Positions 24,600 through 34,425 are shown, counted from the first letter of the stretch. The stretch: DNA of 64,000 bases from Orrella marina (GCF_003058465.1 NZ_CP028901.1:3162001-3226000), one strand, 5' to 3'. Notes: generated from the letters alone by a model not told the origin. Numbers and translations: made by a program.

Positions 24600-26629
24600 A
24601 CAGAACCCTTAGAGTCAATGACGCCATCTGTCCGGCTGGTAGTGATCTGGTGCTCTACCAGGTTGTTGATCCTCACCCCCGTGGCGGCAGCATCAAGTTG
24701 TTCAATCTGGACAAACATCAGGAAGATTACATCGCTTGGGCTGACATCAATCAGGCCCTGGTAGACGGCACGCTGGTACTCAAGCGTAAAAATGCACCGC
24801 GTGTCAGCCCTGCTGAACAGGATGATCCGAAGTTTGCCGAGGAGCTTCGCACAGCAATGGAGCAAGTCAAAAGCATCAAAGCCATTCAGCGAAAGTTTAA
24901 CGTCAGCTTCAGCAAAGCGTACGCGATCGCCACATCGGATTCCAGACACGCGGTCACGGATATCGCCTGGAAGTCTCGCGCGACGTTGAGTCGCTATCTC
25001 ATCTCCGACCGAAACGGCGTGCCGTTGCTGCGTGGTTCAAAGAACAAAGGCAACCGCACGCCACGATATGGTCAGGCCGTTGTAGATCTTGTTGTGCAGT
25101 CGGCCCGAACGCTGTACTTGAGGGTTGGCTCACGGTGGGCGCTTTGTGATCTGGTTCACTACATCAATGACCAGGCGCGTCATCGCGGGCTGATCGGGTA
25201 TGACCAGAAAATCAGTCAGCTATATATCAAAAAAACCATTCATACCCATGCCAGCGTGGATCCGGAGAAATCACGCATGGATGGCAAGCTGGTGGCCGCA
25301 GCCAAGTCAATCGGGGCGAACCGGGTCGTGGCGCGCATACCTTTTGAGCGGGTCGAGCAGGATGCCGTACACCTGCCGTTCAAAGCCATGACAAAACACG
25401 GCGTGGCTGAAACCATCTATCTGATACACGCGATTGATTGTTGTACCAGCATGCCGCTTGGCTGGCACCTGGTCATCGGCCATCCGAGCGAGTCTGACGG
25501 TTTGCGCTGTATCGAATCAACCCTGTTCCCAAAACCGCATGCCTTCGAACGTCTGGGGCTTGACCCTAAACACGACCGTTATGGCTCACCCCTGATGCTG
25601 GTCTTTGATAACGGCCCCGAGGCCAAAGGCGAGCGAATCAGCAATCTGACTCGGCTGGGCATTGACCCCATGCACTGCAAGTCTCACCACGCGCACGGCA
25701 AGCCTTTCATTGAGCGCTTGAACAAGTCTTTGAAAGAGGCCATTCAGGTTCTGCCCGGTTGCACGCGAATGGATCGAAAGGACGGCATGAGAGATCCGAT
25801 AGCGCTGGGCGATGTGCTGATGACGGTTCAAGAGCTGGAGAGCTGGATTGTGCGCTGGTATTACGAGAGCTGGGCCAATACACCGCTCACAAGGCACCTT
25901 CGAATGGACTTCCTGGACGAAACAAACCTTGGCAGTACGCCGGCTGAACGCTGGAAGACGATTACCGAGGACCTGATGACGCCCATGCCGACATCTCCAA
26001 GCATAAAAGAATGGCGATCGGCGCTATACACGCACCATGAGAGAGTGCTCAACAGAAAGACTGGCGTCACGATCGAGGGCATCAACTATCGAGGTCCCAA
26101 CCTCCCAATTTTGCTGTCAAGGTTGGGCGAGGAAAAGGTCAAGATACTGGTTGATCCAGATGATGTCCGGCAGGTTTATGTCAATGAAGGTGAGGACTGT
26201 CGGCTGGTCGCTTTGATTGGGGACTTTGTAAGCGACTCAACGCCGGCCTATTCGTTTAGTCAGATCAAGGAGGTGTTGCAGCGCGAGCGCGAACAAAAGC
26301 GCGACACCGAGCTGATGGTCGCGTTTCGCCGTGACATGCATGAAGCGTCCGTTACGGAAATAACCAGCAAGTCCCCGCGTGGCAGAAAGGCTCGAAGGGA
26401 GAAGGCGCGTGCCGTGGAGAGCGCAGTCAGGCACACCGCTGCAATCAAGCGAGCCGAGTCATCTGCGCCGGTGTCGGCATCAGGCACGCCGGCACAGCCC
26501 GCACAACTACAAACCGCGCGGGTAACTGATCCACAACCGCAGGAGGCCGACAGGAAAGAGCGCCCCTTGAGCGAGACTTTTAAAAGGCTACCGGTTATTA
26601 ACCGCCACGATGGCAAGGAGATGAAATGA
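24596..26629 (+). CDS. tnsB: TnsB-like DDE transposase
   Basis: 677 aa. An rve-type integrase core with Asp in VEQDAVHL (about residue 256), Asp in VFDNGPE (about 337) and Glu in FIERLNKSLKE (about 373). N-terminal helix-turn-helix regions (such as SIKAIQRKFNVSFSKAYAIA) would bind the ends, and a basic, proline-rich C-terminal tail (from about 600) should contact TnsC. Length fits TnsB. Confidence 0.9.
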   Translation: MNRTLRVNDAICPAGSDLVLYQVVDPHPRGGSIKLFNLDKHQEDYIAWADINQALVDGTLVLKRKNAPRVSPAEQDDPKFAEELRTAMEQVKSIKAIQRKFNVSFSKAYAIATSDSRHAVTDIAWKSRATLSRYLISDRNGVPLLRGSKNKGNRTPRYGQAVVDLVVQSARTLYLRVGSRWALCDLVHYINDQARHRGLIGYDQKISQLYIKKTIHTHASVDPEKSRMDGKLVAAAKSIGANRVVARIPFERVEQDAVHLPFKAMTKHGVAETIYLIHAIDCCTSMPLGWHLVIGHPSESDGLRCIESTLFPKPHAFERLGLDPKHDRYGSPLMLVFDNGPEAKGERISNLTRLGIDPMHCKSHHAHGKPFIERLNKSLKEAIQVLPGCTRMDRKDGMRDPIALGDVLMTVQELESWIVRWYYESWANTPLTRHLRMDFLDETNLGSTPAERWKTITEDLMTPMPTSPSIKEWRSALYTHHERVLNRKTGVTIEGINYRGPNLPILLSRLGEEKVKILVDPDDVRQVYVNEGEDCRLVALIGDFVSDSTPAYSFSQIKEVLQREREQKRDTELMVAFRRDMHEASVTEITSKSPRGRKARREKARAVESAVRHTAAIKRAESSAPVSASGTPAQPAQLQTARVTDPQPQEADRKERPLSETFKRLPVINRHDGKEMK

Positions 26630-27594
26630 ATACGGCAATGAAGCTGAAGAAGAAAATCGAATCGTGCGAGTTGCCGCATCCGCACTTTGCAGACTTGAAC
26701 CGGGCCTTGCAGTTGCGCATTAGTGATGCATGTGATGGTGCTGAGTCTCGCATTGAATGGGTGGTTGGTCCGTCGCGCGCGGGTAAATCAATGATGATCC
26801 GAACATTGGCAAGGGCCAATCCGGAGATCAAGGTTGATGGGAAACGAAGGGTACCGGTGCTGGTGGTTCCAATTCCGCCCAATATCTCTCCGGTTCTGAT
26901 GCCAGCAAGTGTATTGATGGCATTGCAGGTGCCGATTCCCCGTCTGGGTCTGACCTCCGGTGTCATGTTCAACCGGATGGTGGATCAGCTGCGCCTGGCG
27001 CAAACTCGCGTGATTATCTTTGAAGAAGCGAGTCACCTGGTTGAGGCAGGCGCGCGCGTTCCACCCCGGGCCGCCGGGGACTGGTTCAAGTCGACAGCAG
27101 ATAACCTGAATCTGACGCTGATTCTGGTGGGCGTGCCACGATTGCAGAAGCTGTTCGAGAGTAACGAGCAGTTTCGCTTGCGTGCCTCGGCCAAACGGGA
27201 GCTTCGTCCATACGATATCCGGGATTTTTCTCAGAAAATGGCGTTTGGTGCCTGTGTTGGCACCTACGCGGACATGTTCGAACAAGACGGATGGCCGATT
27301 GATCTGAGCCTGGATGATCTTGTGGATCAGCTTTACTTGTTGTCCGGAGGGCTGGTCGGAGTGGTCAGTCGCTTCATGCAGGAGTTGGCTTCCCAGCTCA
27401 GAGGTCGTGCTCAAGGGCCGGTGACGTTCGAGGATTGCCGGATGGCTGCAGCCACGATCGAGAGTGCGGGCCATCTGGACTATCCAGCCTTTACTACGCA
27501 GAACGTTTCGAGCACGGCACTGGCCTCTGCCCATGGATGCGTGATGGAGAGCAACCTGATGTCGCTTCCACAAACCATCGAGGGAGGTCAATGA
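26626..27594 (+). CDS. tnsC: TnsC/TniB-like AAA+ ATPase
   Basis: 322 aa. Walker A is GPSRAGKSM (about residues 48-56) and Walker B is VIIFEEASHL (about 132-141). It starts by a 4-bp overlap with tnsB. TnsC-type ATPases link target selection by TniQ to the TnsAB transposase. It is shorter than Tn7 TnsC and closer to TniB. Confidence 0.87.
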   Translation: MNTAMKLKKKIESCELPHPHFADLNRALQLRISDACDGAESRIEWVVGPSRAGKSMMIRTLARANPEIKVDGKRRVPVLVVPIPPNISPVLMPASVLMALQVPIPRLGLTSGVMFNRMVDQLRLAQTRVIIFEEASHLVEAGARVPPRAAGDWFKSTADNLNLTLILVGVPRLQKLFESNEQFRLRASAKRELRPYDIRDFSQKMAFGACVGTYADMFEQDGWPIDLSLDDLVDQLYLLSGGLVGVVSRFMQELASQLRGRAQGPVTFEDCRMAAATIESAGHLDYPAFTTQNVSSTALASAHGCVMESNLMSLPQTIEGGQ

Positions 27595-27595
27595 G

Positions 27596-29437
27596 ATGAG
27601 TTTGATGAATACCTTCGCGCCCCGGGCGGATGAATCGGGTTTTGGCTATTACAGAAGGCTTGCTGCCGAGAACTCGCTCTGGGGGTGGAAAGAGCTTGCG
27701 GGCATGGTTGGCATACGCCGGGACCGCAGTGCGTTGATGGACAGTCCGACGCTCGTGTCTGATGTGCTGGGGATCGACTCATCATGGACGGCTACGGCGG
27801 TTGAGCGAGAGAAGCAGGTGCGATCCTGGCGCAGCCTTCGCCGCCTGACTGCCGATGCGTTTTGCCCTTCTTGTTTGAAGGAGTCTGCCTACATTCGCCA
27901 GTTCTGGGAGCATGGTTACGTGACATGCTGCCCGAGGCACAATGTTCGTCTGGTAGACCAGTGCGATGGTTGCAACAAGCCAATCGCTAAAAGTCGGGAG
28001 TATTTGGCCTACTGTCCTTGCGGCCACGATCTGACAGAGTCGCAAACATCCGTGCCCACCCAGGCCGAACGATGGCTGTCCACCTTGATACTGAGTAACG
28101 GCAGATCATCAAACGAGATGCTACCCCGTGTCAGAGCGGTATCGCTGACGAAACTGTGCACATTGATACGGGATCTTTGCCTGTTTATTGATCCGGATGT
28201 TCCCCCGAGCAGTCGCAAGGTGGGCACCGTAAGCCGGGTTTCTCCGGCTGTGGAACTGCTGGCCCCGCTTGATGAGCTGCTAAGTGACTGGCCGTTCAGG
28301 TTTGAGGATCATGTGTCGGCGCGCGTGCGTGCTGGCAAGCAGAATGCGAGAACAATCAACTCGCTGCTTGGCGCGTGGTACATCCAGTTGAGAAAGTTGA
28401 GTCTGGGTAGTGATCTGGAGCAGTTCCTGACGGTCGTAATACGGATTGCGACGCGTGACTTTGAAGGTATCCGCAGTTTGGACTCGGCGGCCCAGCTTGT
28501 CGAAGATCAGGTCGAGCACTTGCGTTTGTCTGCTGCTGCAAAGCTGATTGGCGTCACTCAGGCCGTGTTGCACAACGCTGTGATGAAGAACATTTGCCAA
28601 TATCGGTCTCGCCTTCTTGGCACGCGCGGTGTGACCTATGAGATCCCATTGACCGAAACGCAGCGGATTGCCCAGGAGCGGGCAAGGTGGATCACCAGAA
28701 AAGATGCGATGGTGCGAGCGGGCGTGGGGGAGGTTGTGTTGCAGAGCATGATCAGTGCTGAAGTCATTAACAGCGACATCCAGTGGCGCATTGACATCAT
28801 GAAGGCTGGCGAGATAGAGGCGCAATCGATTGATGATCTGCATGCGACATTGATTGCGAACCTGAAGCCAGCACAGACCCAGGAAGGAAAGGAGATCATT
28901 CTTTGGTCAGAGATTGTGAGTCGTCGCTGGGGCAGCAACTCAGCTATCCAGAATACGATGCAAGCGGCAAAAAAGGGCGAGCTTGTACCTGTCGTACGAG
29001 GCCCCACGCTCGGAAAGATGGGGTTCCTGAAGTCAGACATTACCCGGTACTTCGGGATTCCGGCTTTGGAGGCCGGCATGTCGGTGACGAACCTGGAAAA
29101 GATCACGAGCTGGAAGGCCGAAACCATCATGCACTGGATCCGGGAGGGGTTCTTGCAGTGCGAGGAGGTGAACCTGCCCGGGCAACAAAGATATGTGATT
29201 CGACCAGAGCATTTGCTGTCGTTCGGAAGGAACTACATCACGCTATCTGATCTTGGAAAGATCATGGGGACCAAGTCGTCAGCGGCGGCTCGCAACTTCA
29301 AGGGCAAGGTGGAGCTCGTTGGTTCCTTACCGCTTCCCAACGGACAGCGCCGGGGAGGTCTGGTTCGAATCGCGGACCTGGCGCGATTGGCCCGTAGCGC
29401 ATGCGCGGATAAAGAGACGGAGATTGCCGAGCACTGA
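27596..29437 (+). CDS. tniQ: TniQ/TnsD-like target selector
   Basis: 613 aa. The TniQ N terminus reads FGYYRRLAAENSLWGWKELA, and a zinc-binding region follows (FCPSCLKE, TCCPRHNVRLVDQCDGC, YCPCG). The long C-terminal part with several helix-turn-helix-like stretches suggests a TnsD-type protein that recognises a fixed chromosomal site. Starts 1 bp after the tnsC stop. Confidence 0.85.
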   Translation: MSLMNTFAPRADESGFGYYRRLAAENSLWGWKELAGMVGIRRDRSALMDSPTLVSDVLGIDSSWTATAVEREKQVRSWRSLRRLTADAFCPSCLKESAYIRQFWEHGYVTCCPRHNVRLVDQCDGCNKPIAKSREYLAYCPCGHDLTESQTSVPTQAERWLSTLILSNGRSSNEMLPRVRAVSLTKLCTLIRDLCLFIDPDVPPSSRKVGTVSRVSPAVELLAPLDELLSDWPFRFEDHVSARVRAGKQNARTINSLLGAWYIQLRKLSLGSDLEQFLTVVIRIATRDFEGIRSLDSAAQLVEDQVEHLRLSAAAKLIGVTQAVLHNAVMKNICQYRSRLLGTRGVTYEIPLTETQRIAQERARWITRKDAMVRAGVGEVVLQSMISAEVINSDIQWRIDIMKAGEIEAQSIDDLHATLIANLKPAQTQEGKEIILWSEIVSRRWGSNSAIQNTMQAAKKGELVPVVRGPTLGKMGFLKSDITRYFGIPALEAGMSVTNLEKITSWKAETIMHWIREGFLQCEEVNLPGQQRYVIRPEHLLSFGRNYITLSDLGKIMGTKSSAAARNFKGKVELVGSLPLPNGQRRGGLVRIADLARLARSACADKETEIAEH

Positions 29438-29759
29438 TCGCGTTGCAGCCGTCACTGGCCTCACGCCTGGCGGCTGCTAGGAATTTTTGAGAAATTGCCT
29501 GCATCTTGCCCTAAAGAATTCACGCATTGTGTCGTAAATAAATACAGTCCTCCGTTTTGGGGGAGTGTTCTCCATTGAGGGAGCTTCTCGAAAGGAAAAT
29601 CACTTTTCAGATGCGAACACCATCCAGAACGCGCGAGATGAGGCGAGTTTGCGGTGCGCCGCGTCGAGTGGGCGGCGCAAGCATTGAGCGAAACTCATGC
29701 CCTGAGGTCAATTTTGGTCGAACGTCAACAACTTAAAAACGATGCTCGCAGTATCTGGA
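29438..29759. other. Intergenic region after tniQ
   Basis: About 320 bp with no coding frame I trust. Possible inner boundary between transposition genes and cargo. Confidence 0.3.
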
Positions 29760-29790
29760 CAGCCTGAATGCCTGTTCGGAAATCAGGCTG
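29760..29790. terminator. Stem-loop downstream of the 29804 gene
   Basis: Perfect 8-bp arms CAGCCTGA/TCAGGCTG with a 15-nt loop, 14 bp beyond the stop of the minus-strand gene. No strong T-run follows on the minus strand, so termination is only likely. Confidence 0.4.
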
Positions 29791-29803
29791 ACTTTCTTCA
29801 AAA

Positions 29804-30154
29804 TTAGTTGCCGGTGTAATTTGCGGCAATGAAGTTACCTGGCAGACTGTAGAACATGTAAAGAATCTGTTTTTCCGAGTCTGGGACCGCAGGATTTTTG
29901 AAGGTCAGGCGCCACTCCTTTCCCTTTTTTCCATCGACAATAAGTACTTCGTCTTGCTTGATCTGCGCCCATGATGAATCAAGTTTTCCTTGCTTAACCA
30001 GTGTCTGCTTACGATCCATGGCACAATTGACGACCACAGATTCAGTAGCAGGCTTGGATCCGTGGAAGTGACAAGCACTGCTTTCTGCAGCCATGGCTGC
30101 AGGACCAACCGCGGTGGCAGACGCGAGGGATATCAGAAGAATGAGCTTTTTCAT
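29804..30154 (-). CDS. Small secreted protein next to a HupE-like gene (unknown)
   Basis: 116 aa with a Sec signal peptide (MKKLILLISLASATAVG...AMAA) and a mature domain with CHFHGSK near its start and a later Cys. Similar small periplasmic proteins accompany HupE/UreJ-like genes in metal-resistance regions, as far as I recall; the function is unknown. It follows the HupE-like gene by 26 bp and is probably in its operon. Confidence 0.55.
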   Translation of the reverse strand: MKKLILLISLASATAVGPAAMAAESSACHFHGSKPATESVVVNCAMDRKQTLVKQGKLDSSWAQIKQDEVLIVDGKKGKEWRLTFKNPAVPDSEKQILYMFYSLPGNFIAANYTGN

Positions 30155-30180
30155 GGATACTCCTTGGAGTGGGTAGATAA

Positions 30181-30966
30181 TTAGAGGGCATTGCGACTTT
30201 CGTCAAAAGTGTTCTCAATGTTCATGTCTTCATGAACATGCTGGTGCTCTTCGATAGGGAAGCGAAAACTATCTGGTGCTACATCGTGCTGGTAACCATG
30301 CAACTGCACGAATAACAGGTACACGCCGGCATAGATCAATCCTAGATTGGCCACATAGCTGAACCGAATGTATGAAGGGCGCTTGCGCCACAGAGCTAGC
30401 AACGCAACCATGGCTGAGAGTGCTGCGATCTGGCCAATCTCTACACCAAGATTGAAACTCAGGATCCGCCAAAGCATTGCAACCGGATCGTCTCCCAGTG
30501 GCAGTTGCTGCAAGCGTGTCGAAAGGCCAAACCCGTGCAACAGTCCAAAGAAGAAAACTGCCCACATCAGGTTAGGCGACTGTATATCGAACACCCGTTG
30601 AAAACCGCCGTTGTTATCAAACCCTTTGTAGATCACGCTGATAGCAATAATGGCATCTACTAAGTAGTAGTTCCAGGTGATGCCATAAAAGGTCGCGAAA
30701 ATCAGGGTAATGCAGTGACCAATCGTAAAGATGGTCACAAATTTGGCAACGTCCCTGAAGGTCTTCAAAAAGAAAACCACGCCAAACAGAAACAACAGAT
30801 GATCGTAACCGGTGAGCATATGCGAGGCACCTAGGCCGACGTATTGAAGGTAGCTACCGTCAAGCATGCGTTGACGGTCTTCCTCTGAAATACCGTGAGC
30901 CCAGGCGATCAAAGGCGTCAGGCACAAAATCAAACCAAGCCATTTGCGAAGAACGAAGTGCGTCAT
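30181..30966 (-). CDS. HupE/UreJ-family membrane protein
   Basis: 261 aa. Signal peptide ending at AWAHG, then about six hydrophobic helices. Contains YVGLGASHMLTGYDHLLFL and TIFTIGHCITL, signatures of HupE/UreJ_2 proteins implicated in nickel or cobalt uptake. The C terminus is His-rich (EEHQHVHED). Upstream of the small secreted protein gene on the same strand, within the metal/chromate gene group. Confidence 0.8.
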   Translation of the reverse strand: MTHFVLRKWLGLILCLTPLIAWAHGISEEDRQRMLDGSYLQYVGLGASHMLTGYDHLLFLFGVVFFLKTFRDVAKFVTIFTIGHCITLIFATFYGITWNYYLVDAIIAISVIYKGFDNNGGFQRVFDIQSPNLMWAVFFFGLLHGFGLSTRLQQLPLGDDPVAMLWRILSFNLGVEIGQIAALSAMVALLALWRKRPSYIRFSYVANLGLIYAGVYLLFVQLHGYQHDVAPDSFRFPIEEHQHVHEDMNIENTFDESRNAL

Positions 30967-31219
30967 GATTGAAACTTATCCTGAAATCAAGGAAACACTT
31001 AAGCGCGAAAGCATGCAACGAAGGGCCGATCAGCGATCCCACCGTGTTCGCGCGTTTTAGTGCTTTGAAAATTAAATAACCACCTGTGCGTTGGATGAAT
31101 ACGCAAACGGTATCAACTGAGACCAAGACTCAGTCGACATGCCTAAGGCCGTACGCGAGGCGCAATAAGCCCCATTGATCCGCTCGCGATGGTCCGACGA
31201 AAGGCTAAAGAGGAGGTGG

Positions 31220-31570
31220 TTAGGTTCGAGGCGGGCGCAACAACCCGTCTGGGGTGAAAGATGTGAAGTCTATGGCAAGAAGAAGAACTGGTGCAGACGA
31301 AGACGGATCAGCTGGCACCCAGACAAACCAGGGTTCGAGCGCAGGAGGTTGAACACCCTGGTTGACGTGGTGGTGATGAGAAGAACACTCCGAATCTACA
31401 TTCAAATGCAAAGACTGATCAGAATGATGGTGGTGGCTAACTTCCAGACTGTGAATGATGGAATGCGCGATTTGTTCCGTCTGCCCGTGAGCCTGGAAAG
31501 GCATCGCCAATGAGAGGGTTTGCCAGCTCATGACGATCAACAACAGAACGGCTCGGAACTCGTTTCTCAT
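31220..31570 (-). CDS. His-rich secreted protein, CzcI-like
   Basis: 116 aa from ATG 31570 (an upstream in-frame start at 31651 would place the signal peptide internally). Signal peptide, then two HHHH clusters and an end DGLLRPPRT, as in the small periplasmic proteins that precede czc-type efflux operons. No czcCBA follows, so the gene may be a leftover of a larger metal-resistance operon. Confidence 0.5.
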   Translation of the reverse strand: MRNEFRAVLLLIVMSWQTLSLAMPFQAHGQTEQIAHSIIHSLEVSHHHHSDQSLHLNVDSECSSHHHHVNQGVQPPALEPWFVWVPADPSSSAPVLLLAIDFTSFTPDGLLRPPRT

Positions 31571-31705
31571 GCGCTTTGAAATGCAATGAAAGCAGCTTCG
31601 CTGGTCAAAATCTTCTTGGTCGGAAAGAGTGTAGCGTTGAAAAATTCGCAATTTAACAGTCTTTCTATACCTGATCGACCGCTAGACAGACCAGTTAGCA
31701 ACACA

Positions 31706-33142
31706 TCAAGAGACTGGGAACAACAGATAGTAAATAGCACCTAGTAAGGCGCTGACGCATATCACCGGTAGCATGCCAACTTTGAAACGTAGCATGGCAA
31801 CAAATGCTCCAATGGCCAACATCACGCTTGCTCCCTGAATAGTGTTCCATGCTGGACTCATCAATTGCACACCATAAAACTGTTCCGTTGTTACCTCAGT
31901 GAAGGCAACATGTACAGCAAACCAGATGGCCAGACTCAACATCACACCAACTACCGCAGCAGTCACCGCTGACAGTGCGGCACTCACGGACCGATTCTCC
32001 CGCAATTTTTCTACGTATGGTGCACCCAGGAATATCCATAGGAAGCAAGGTACAAACGTTACCCAGGTCGCAAGGACTGATGCCAGGAGGCCGGCGGTGA
32101 AAGGGTCAAGGCTACCTGGTGCCCGGAATGCACCCATGAAGCCCACGAACTGAACCACCTGAATCAACGGGCCTGGAGTCGTTTCTGCCATGGCTAACCC
32201 GCTGAGCATCTCCCCGGGCGCTAGCCAACCATAATGTTCGACCGCTTCTTGCGCCATATAAGCGAGTACCGAGTAGGCACCGCCAAAGGTGACAACGGCC
32301 AGTTTGCTGAAGAACAATCCGATCTGCGTGAAAACGTCGTCCGGTCCAAGGAACAAGAGCAGAGCAACTAGAGGTGTGAACCAAAGCGTACCCCAGACGC
32401 TGAGTACTTTGATTGCGCGTTTGAAAGTGGCCTTGGTGTGATGAGCGTCACCAGCGTCAATCATTTTGTCGATAGCTTGATCGTTATCCTGGCTTGCGCT
32501 GTGCCCCTTAATGATCACGAACCGCTGCGGGTCGAAGTATCTTCCAATCAATCCAATGAGGGCTGCGGTCACAATAACCAAGGGAAACGGTACAGCAAAG
32601 AAAAACAGTGCAACAAACGCCGCCGTTGCCAGCATGTACATATAGGCATTTTTTAAGGCGCGACTGCCAATCCGGATGACCGCCTGAATGACAACAGCAA
32701 GAACAGCGGCCTTGATGCCGAAAAATATTGCCTGAACCAGTGTGGCGTCTTGAAACCCTGCGTACAGAAGGCTAAGGATCAGAATGCTGATAAAGCCAGG
32801 AAGTATGAAGAGTCCTCCAGCGACTAGACCACCTCGGGTGCCATGTAACAGCCAGCCGATATAGGTTGCTAGTTGCTGGGCCTCAGGTCCCGGTAACACC
32901 ATGCAATAGTTCAGCGCGTGCAAGAATCGGTTCTCGCTGACCCAGCGCTTCTCCTCAACCAGAATTCGGTGCATAACAGCAATTTGTCCCGCCGGCCCTC
33001 CAAAGCTCAGCATTGCCACCCGCAACCAGACGTAAAAAGCCTGCTGGAAGGAAATTTCATGACCGAATTCGTTCGCATTGGCTGGGGCAATAAGGACTGC
33101 CTTCGGTTTGCGATTCGAGTTTGTGTTGCTGATATTTGCCAT
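31706..33142 (-). CDS. chrA: Chromate transporter, long-chain CHR family
   Basis: 478 aa from ATG 33142. Two CHR domains in tandem: the first contains SFGGPAGQIAVMHR and MVLPGPEAQQLA, the second VTFGGAYSVLAYM and TTPGPLIQVVQFVGF. About ten membrane helices. ChrA exports chromate across the inner membrane. A TTG start 6 bp further upstream is possible, but ATG lies 2 bp after the chrB stop region with AAAGAG upstream. Co-transcribed with chrB. Confidence 0.92.
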   Translation of the reverse strand: MANISNTNSNRKPKAVLIAPANANEFGHEISFQQAFYVWLRVAMLSFGGPAGQIAVMHRILVEEKRWVSENRFLHALNYCMVLPGPEAQQLATYIGWLLHGTRGGLVAGGLFILPGFISILILSLLYAGFQDATLVQAIFFGIKAAVLAVVIQAVIRIGSRALKNAYMYMLATAAFVALFFFAVPFPLVIVTAALIGLIGRYFDPQRFVIIKGHSASQDNDQAIDKMIDAGDAHHTKATFKRAIKVLSVWGTLWFTPLVALLLFLGPDDVFTQIGLFFSKLAVVTFGGAYSVLAYMAQEAVEHYGWLAPGEMLSGLAMAETTPGPLIQVVQFVGFMGAFRAPGSLDPFTAGLLASVLATWVTFVPCFLWIFLGAPYVEKLRENRSVSAALSAVTAAVVGVMLSLAIWFAVHVAFTEVTTEQFYGVQLMSPAWNTIQGASVMLAIGAFVAMLRFKVGMLPVICVSALLGAIYYLLFPVS

Positions 33143-33144
33143 GA

Positions 33145-34074
33145 TCAAGACTCTTTGGCGTAGGTCTGGTACAGACTGTCAAAGACCTGGTTAGTCGCGT
33201 CCAACAAGGCGTCGTCGACAAGATGAATTTCGCGTAATCCCATCAGGACACTTTCAATTCCAGGGGCATCAGATGGCTGTTCACCCCCGACATCCAGATA
33301 GTGCACAAGCGTTCCAAGCCTGAGCAACGCGGGTTGGCGCAACCCGAAGCTCTCCACTAGCGTTTCGAACGTCACCCTGTTGGTTGCGTGTGTGAATGTC
33401 GCACCATCAAAGTCGTATCCAATGGCATCGCTCGGGCAATCTTCCGGTGAGGACAACCATAGGAACCGAGGATTGCTGTCAATGAACCTACCAATCAGCC
33501 AAGCGCTGGCGAGGCGGTCGACCCAGGGTCGCTGACGTGTTGCCCATGTCTTGCCCTGATAGGCAGATGTATCCAAACTCACGGTAGTTGCTGCGATTGA
33601 GATTGGCTCATTGGCAGAAAGAGCATGATTAACAGCTGTTTCTAACTCAATAAGTGCACTGTCGGCGTTACCTTGCGATAAACCCGGAAAAAAATCGATC
33701 TGTACAACCCGTGTATACCGACTCCGAAGTTTGCGAGCCTCTTTGATCGTTTGCCTAACCGTGTTTGGTGTCAACTGTGATCGGAGGTCGGCGACATCAC
33801 GAATCAGTAATTCATAGTCGCGCGACCTGTCGAAAAGCATTGAAAAATGGCTTGTCGTCGATTCGCTGGTTCGTAAAACGTGGGCGTCTCCGCCTGACTG
33901 AAGCACGTCTTCAGCTAAACACCTCAGTTTGTCGTAATGATCCGCGAGGTCTGGTAACAGATAGACTCCATCGCGTAATGCTGCAGCACCTGCCGACCTA
34001 AGAGCGCGCCAAATGCGCATACGCGCAGTTGCGTTTTCTGTTGAAAGCGTGACAATAATGAGGAGCCATTTCAT
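33145..34074 (-). CDS. chrB: ChrB chromate-resistance protein/regulator
   Basis: 309 aa, full length for ChrB. Recognisable parts: MKWLLIIVTLSTENATARMRIWRAL at the N terminus (cited by its LSTENATARMR core), WATRQRPWVDRLASAWLI and the final helix-rich region. ChrB proteins act as chromate-responsive regulators and aid resistance. It precedes chrA directly. A 7-bp dyad TTATGTA/TACATAA lies 19 bp upstream of its start. Confidence 0.9.
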   Translation of the reverse strand: MKWLLIIVTLSTENATARMRIWRALRSAGAAALRDGVYLLPDLADHYDKLRCLAEDVLQSGGDAHVLRTSESTTSHFSMLFDRSRDYELLIRDVADLRSQLTPNTVRQTIKEARKLRSRYTRVVQIDFFPGLSQGNADSALIELETAVNHALSANEPISIAATTVSLDTSAYQGKTWATRQRPWVDRLASAWLIGRFIDSNPRFLWLSSPEDCPSDAIGYDFDGATFTHATNRVTFETLVESFGLRQPALLRLGTLVHYLDVGGEQPSDAPGIESVLMGLREIHLVDDALLDATNQVFDSLYQTYAKES

Positions 34075-34092
34075 TTGTAAAGGTTACTACAA

Positions 34093-34114
34093 TTATGTAT
34101 CTTTCTCTACATAA
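34093..34114. promoter_or_regulatory. Candidate chr operator palindrome
   Basis: Perfect 7-bp arms TTATGTA/TACATAA separated by 8 bp, 19 bp upstream of the chrB ATG. Position and symmetry suit an autoregulatory ChrB site; the role is inferred. Confidence 0.4.
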
Positions 34115-34251
34115 GTATTTATTGACCCCCAGCTTGAGTTCTCAGCCTCATAAGTCGCCGTAGGATGATGCTTGGTGGGTCGGCTTGACGGTGACATCGT
34201 CTCCCTCGGTTTTCAGGACTGGTGGTTTGGTAGGTTTACCGCAGAAGACGG

Positions 34252-34401
34252 ATGGCGCGACGAGGAGAAAAGCGTGGCAACCTCGAACGCGCGATTGCCT
34301 TGTGTGAGACGGCCAAAGAGGGCGGCTGGTCTGGGAGCTGGGACAAAGACATCGCTCAGCTAGAAAAGAAGGCCGCAGCAAGAAAAGCGCAGGGTCTATA
34401 G
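34252..34401 (+). CDS. Short ORF or gene remnant (49 aa)
   Basis: An open frame with protein-like composition (LERAIALCETAKEGGW, then a charged helix DKDIAQLEKKAA). It looks like the C-terminal end of a repeat- or helix-rich protein whose beginning is absent. Ends 25 bp before the start of the next gene. Unknown. Confidence 0.3.
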   Translation: MARRGEKRGNLERAIALCETAKEGGWSGSWDKDIAQLEKKAAARKAQGL

Positions 34402-34425
34402 CCGACTTTCCGTGAGGAGTTTGTG

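Larger units (their letters stand above)
23505..29437 (+). mobile_element. Tn7-like transposition module (tnsA-tnsB-tnsC-tniQ), ends unresolved
   Basis: Four genes in Tn7 order, coupled by 4-bp overlaps or 1-bp spacing. TnsA plus TnsB implies cut-and-paste transposition, TnsC an ATPase regulator, and TniQ target selection. In Tn7-like elements the tns genes sit at one end with tnsA outermost, so the other end and cargo should lie to the right; the chromate and metal genes at 29.8-34.1 kb are candidate cargo. No Cas genes are nearby, so this is not a CRISPR-guided element. Confidence 0.75.

Noticed and set aside
23814..29437. CRISPR-associated transposon
   Set aside because: tnsABC-tniQ are present, but there is no Cas protein or CRISPR array in the window.
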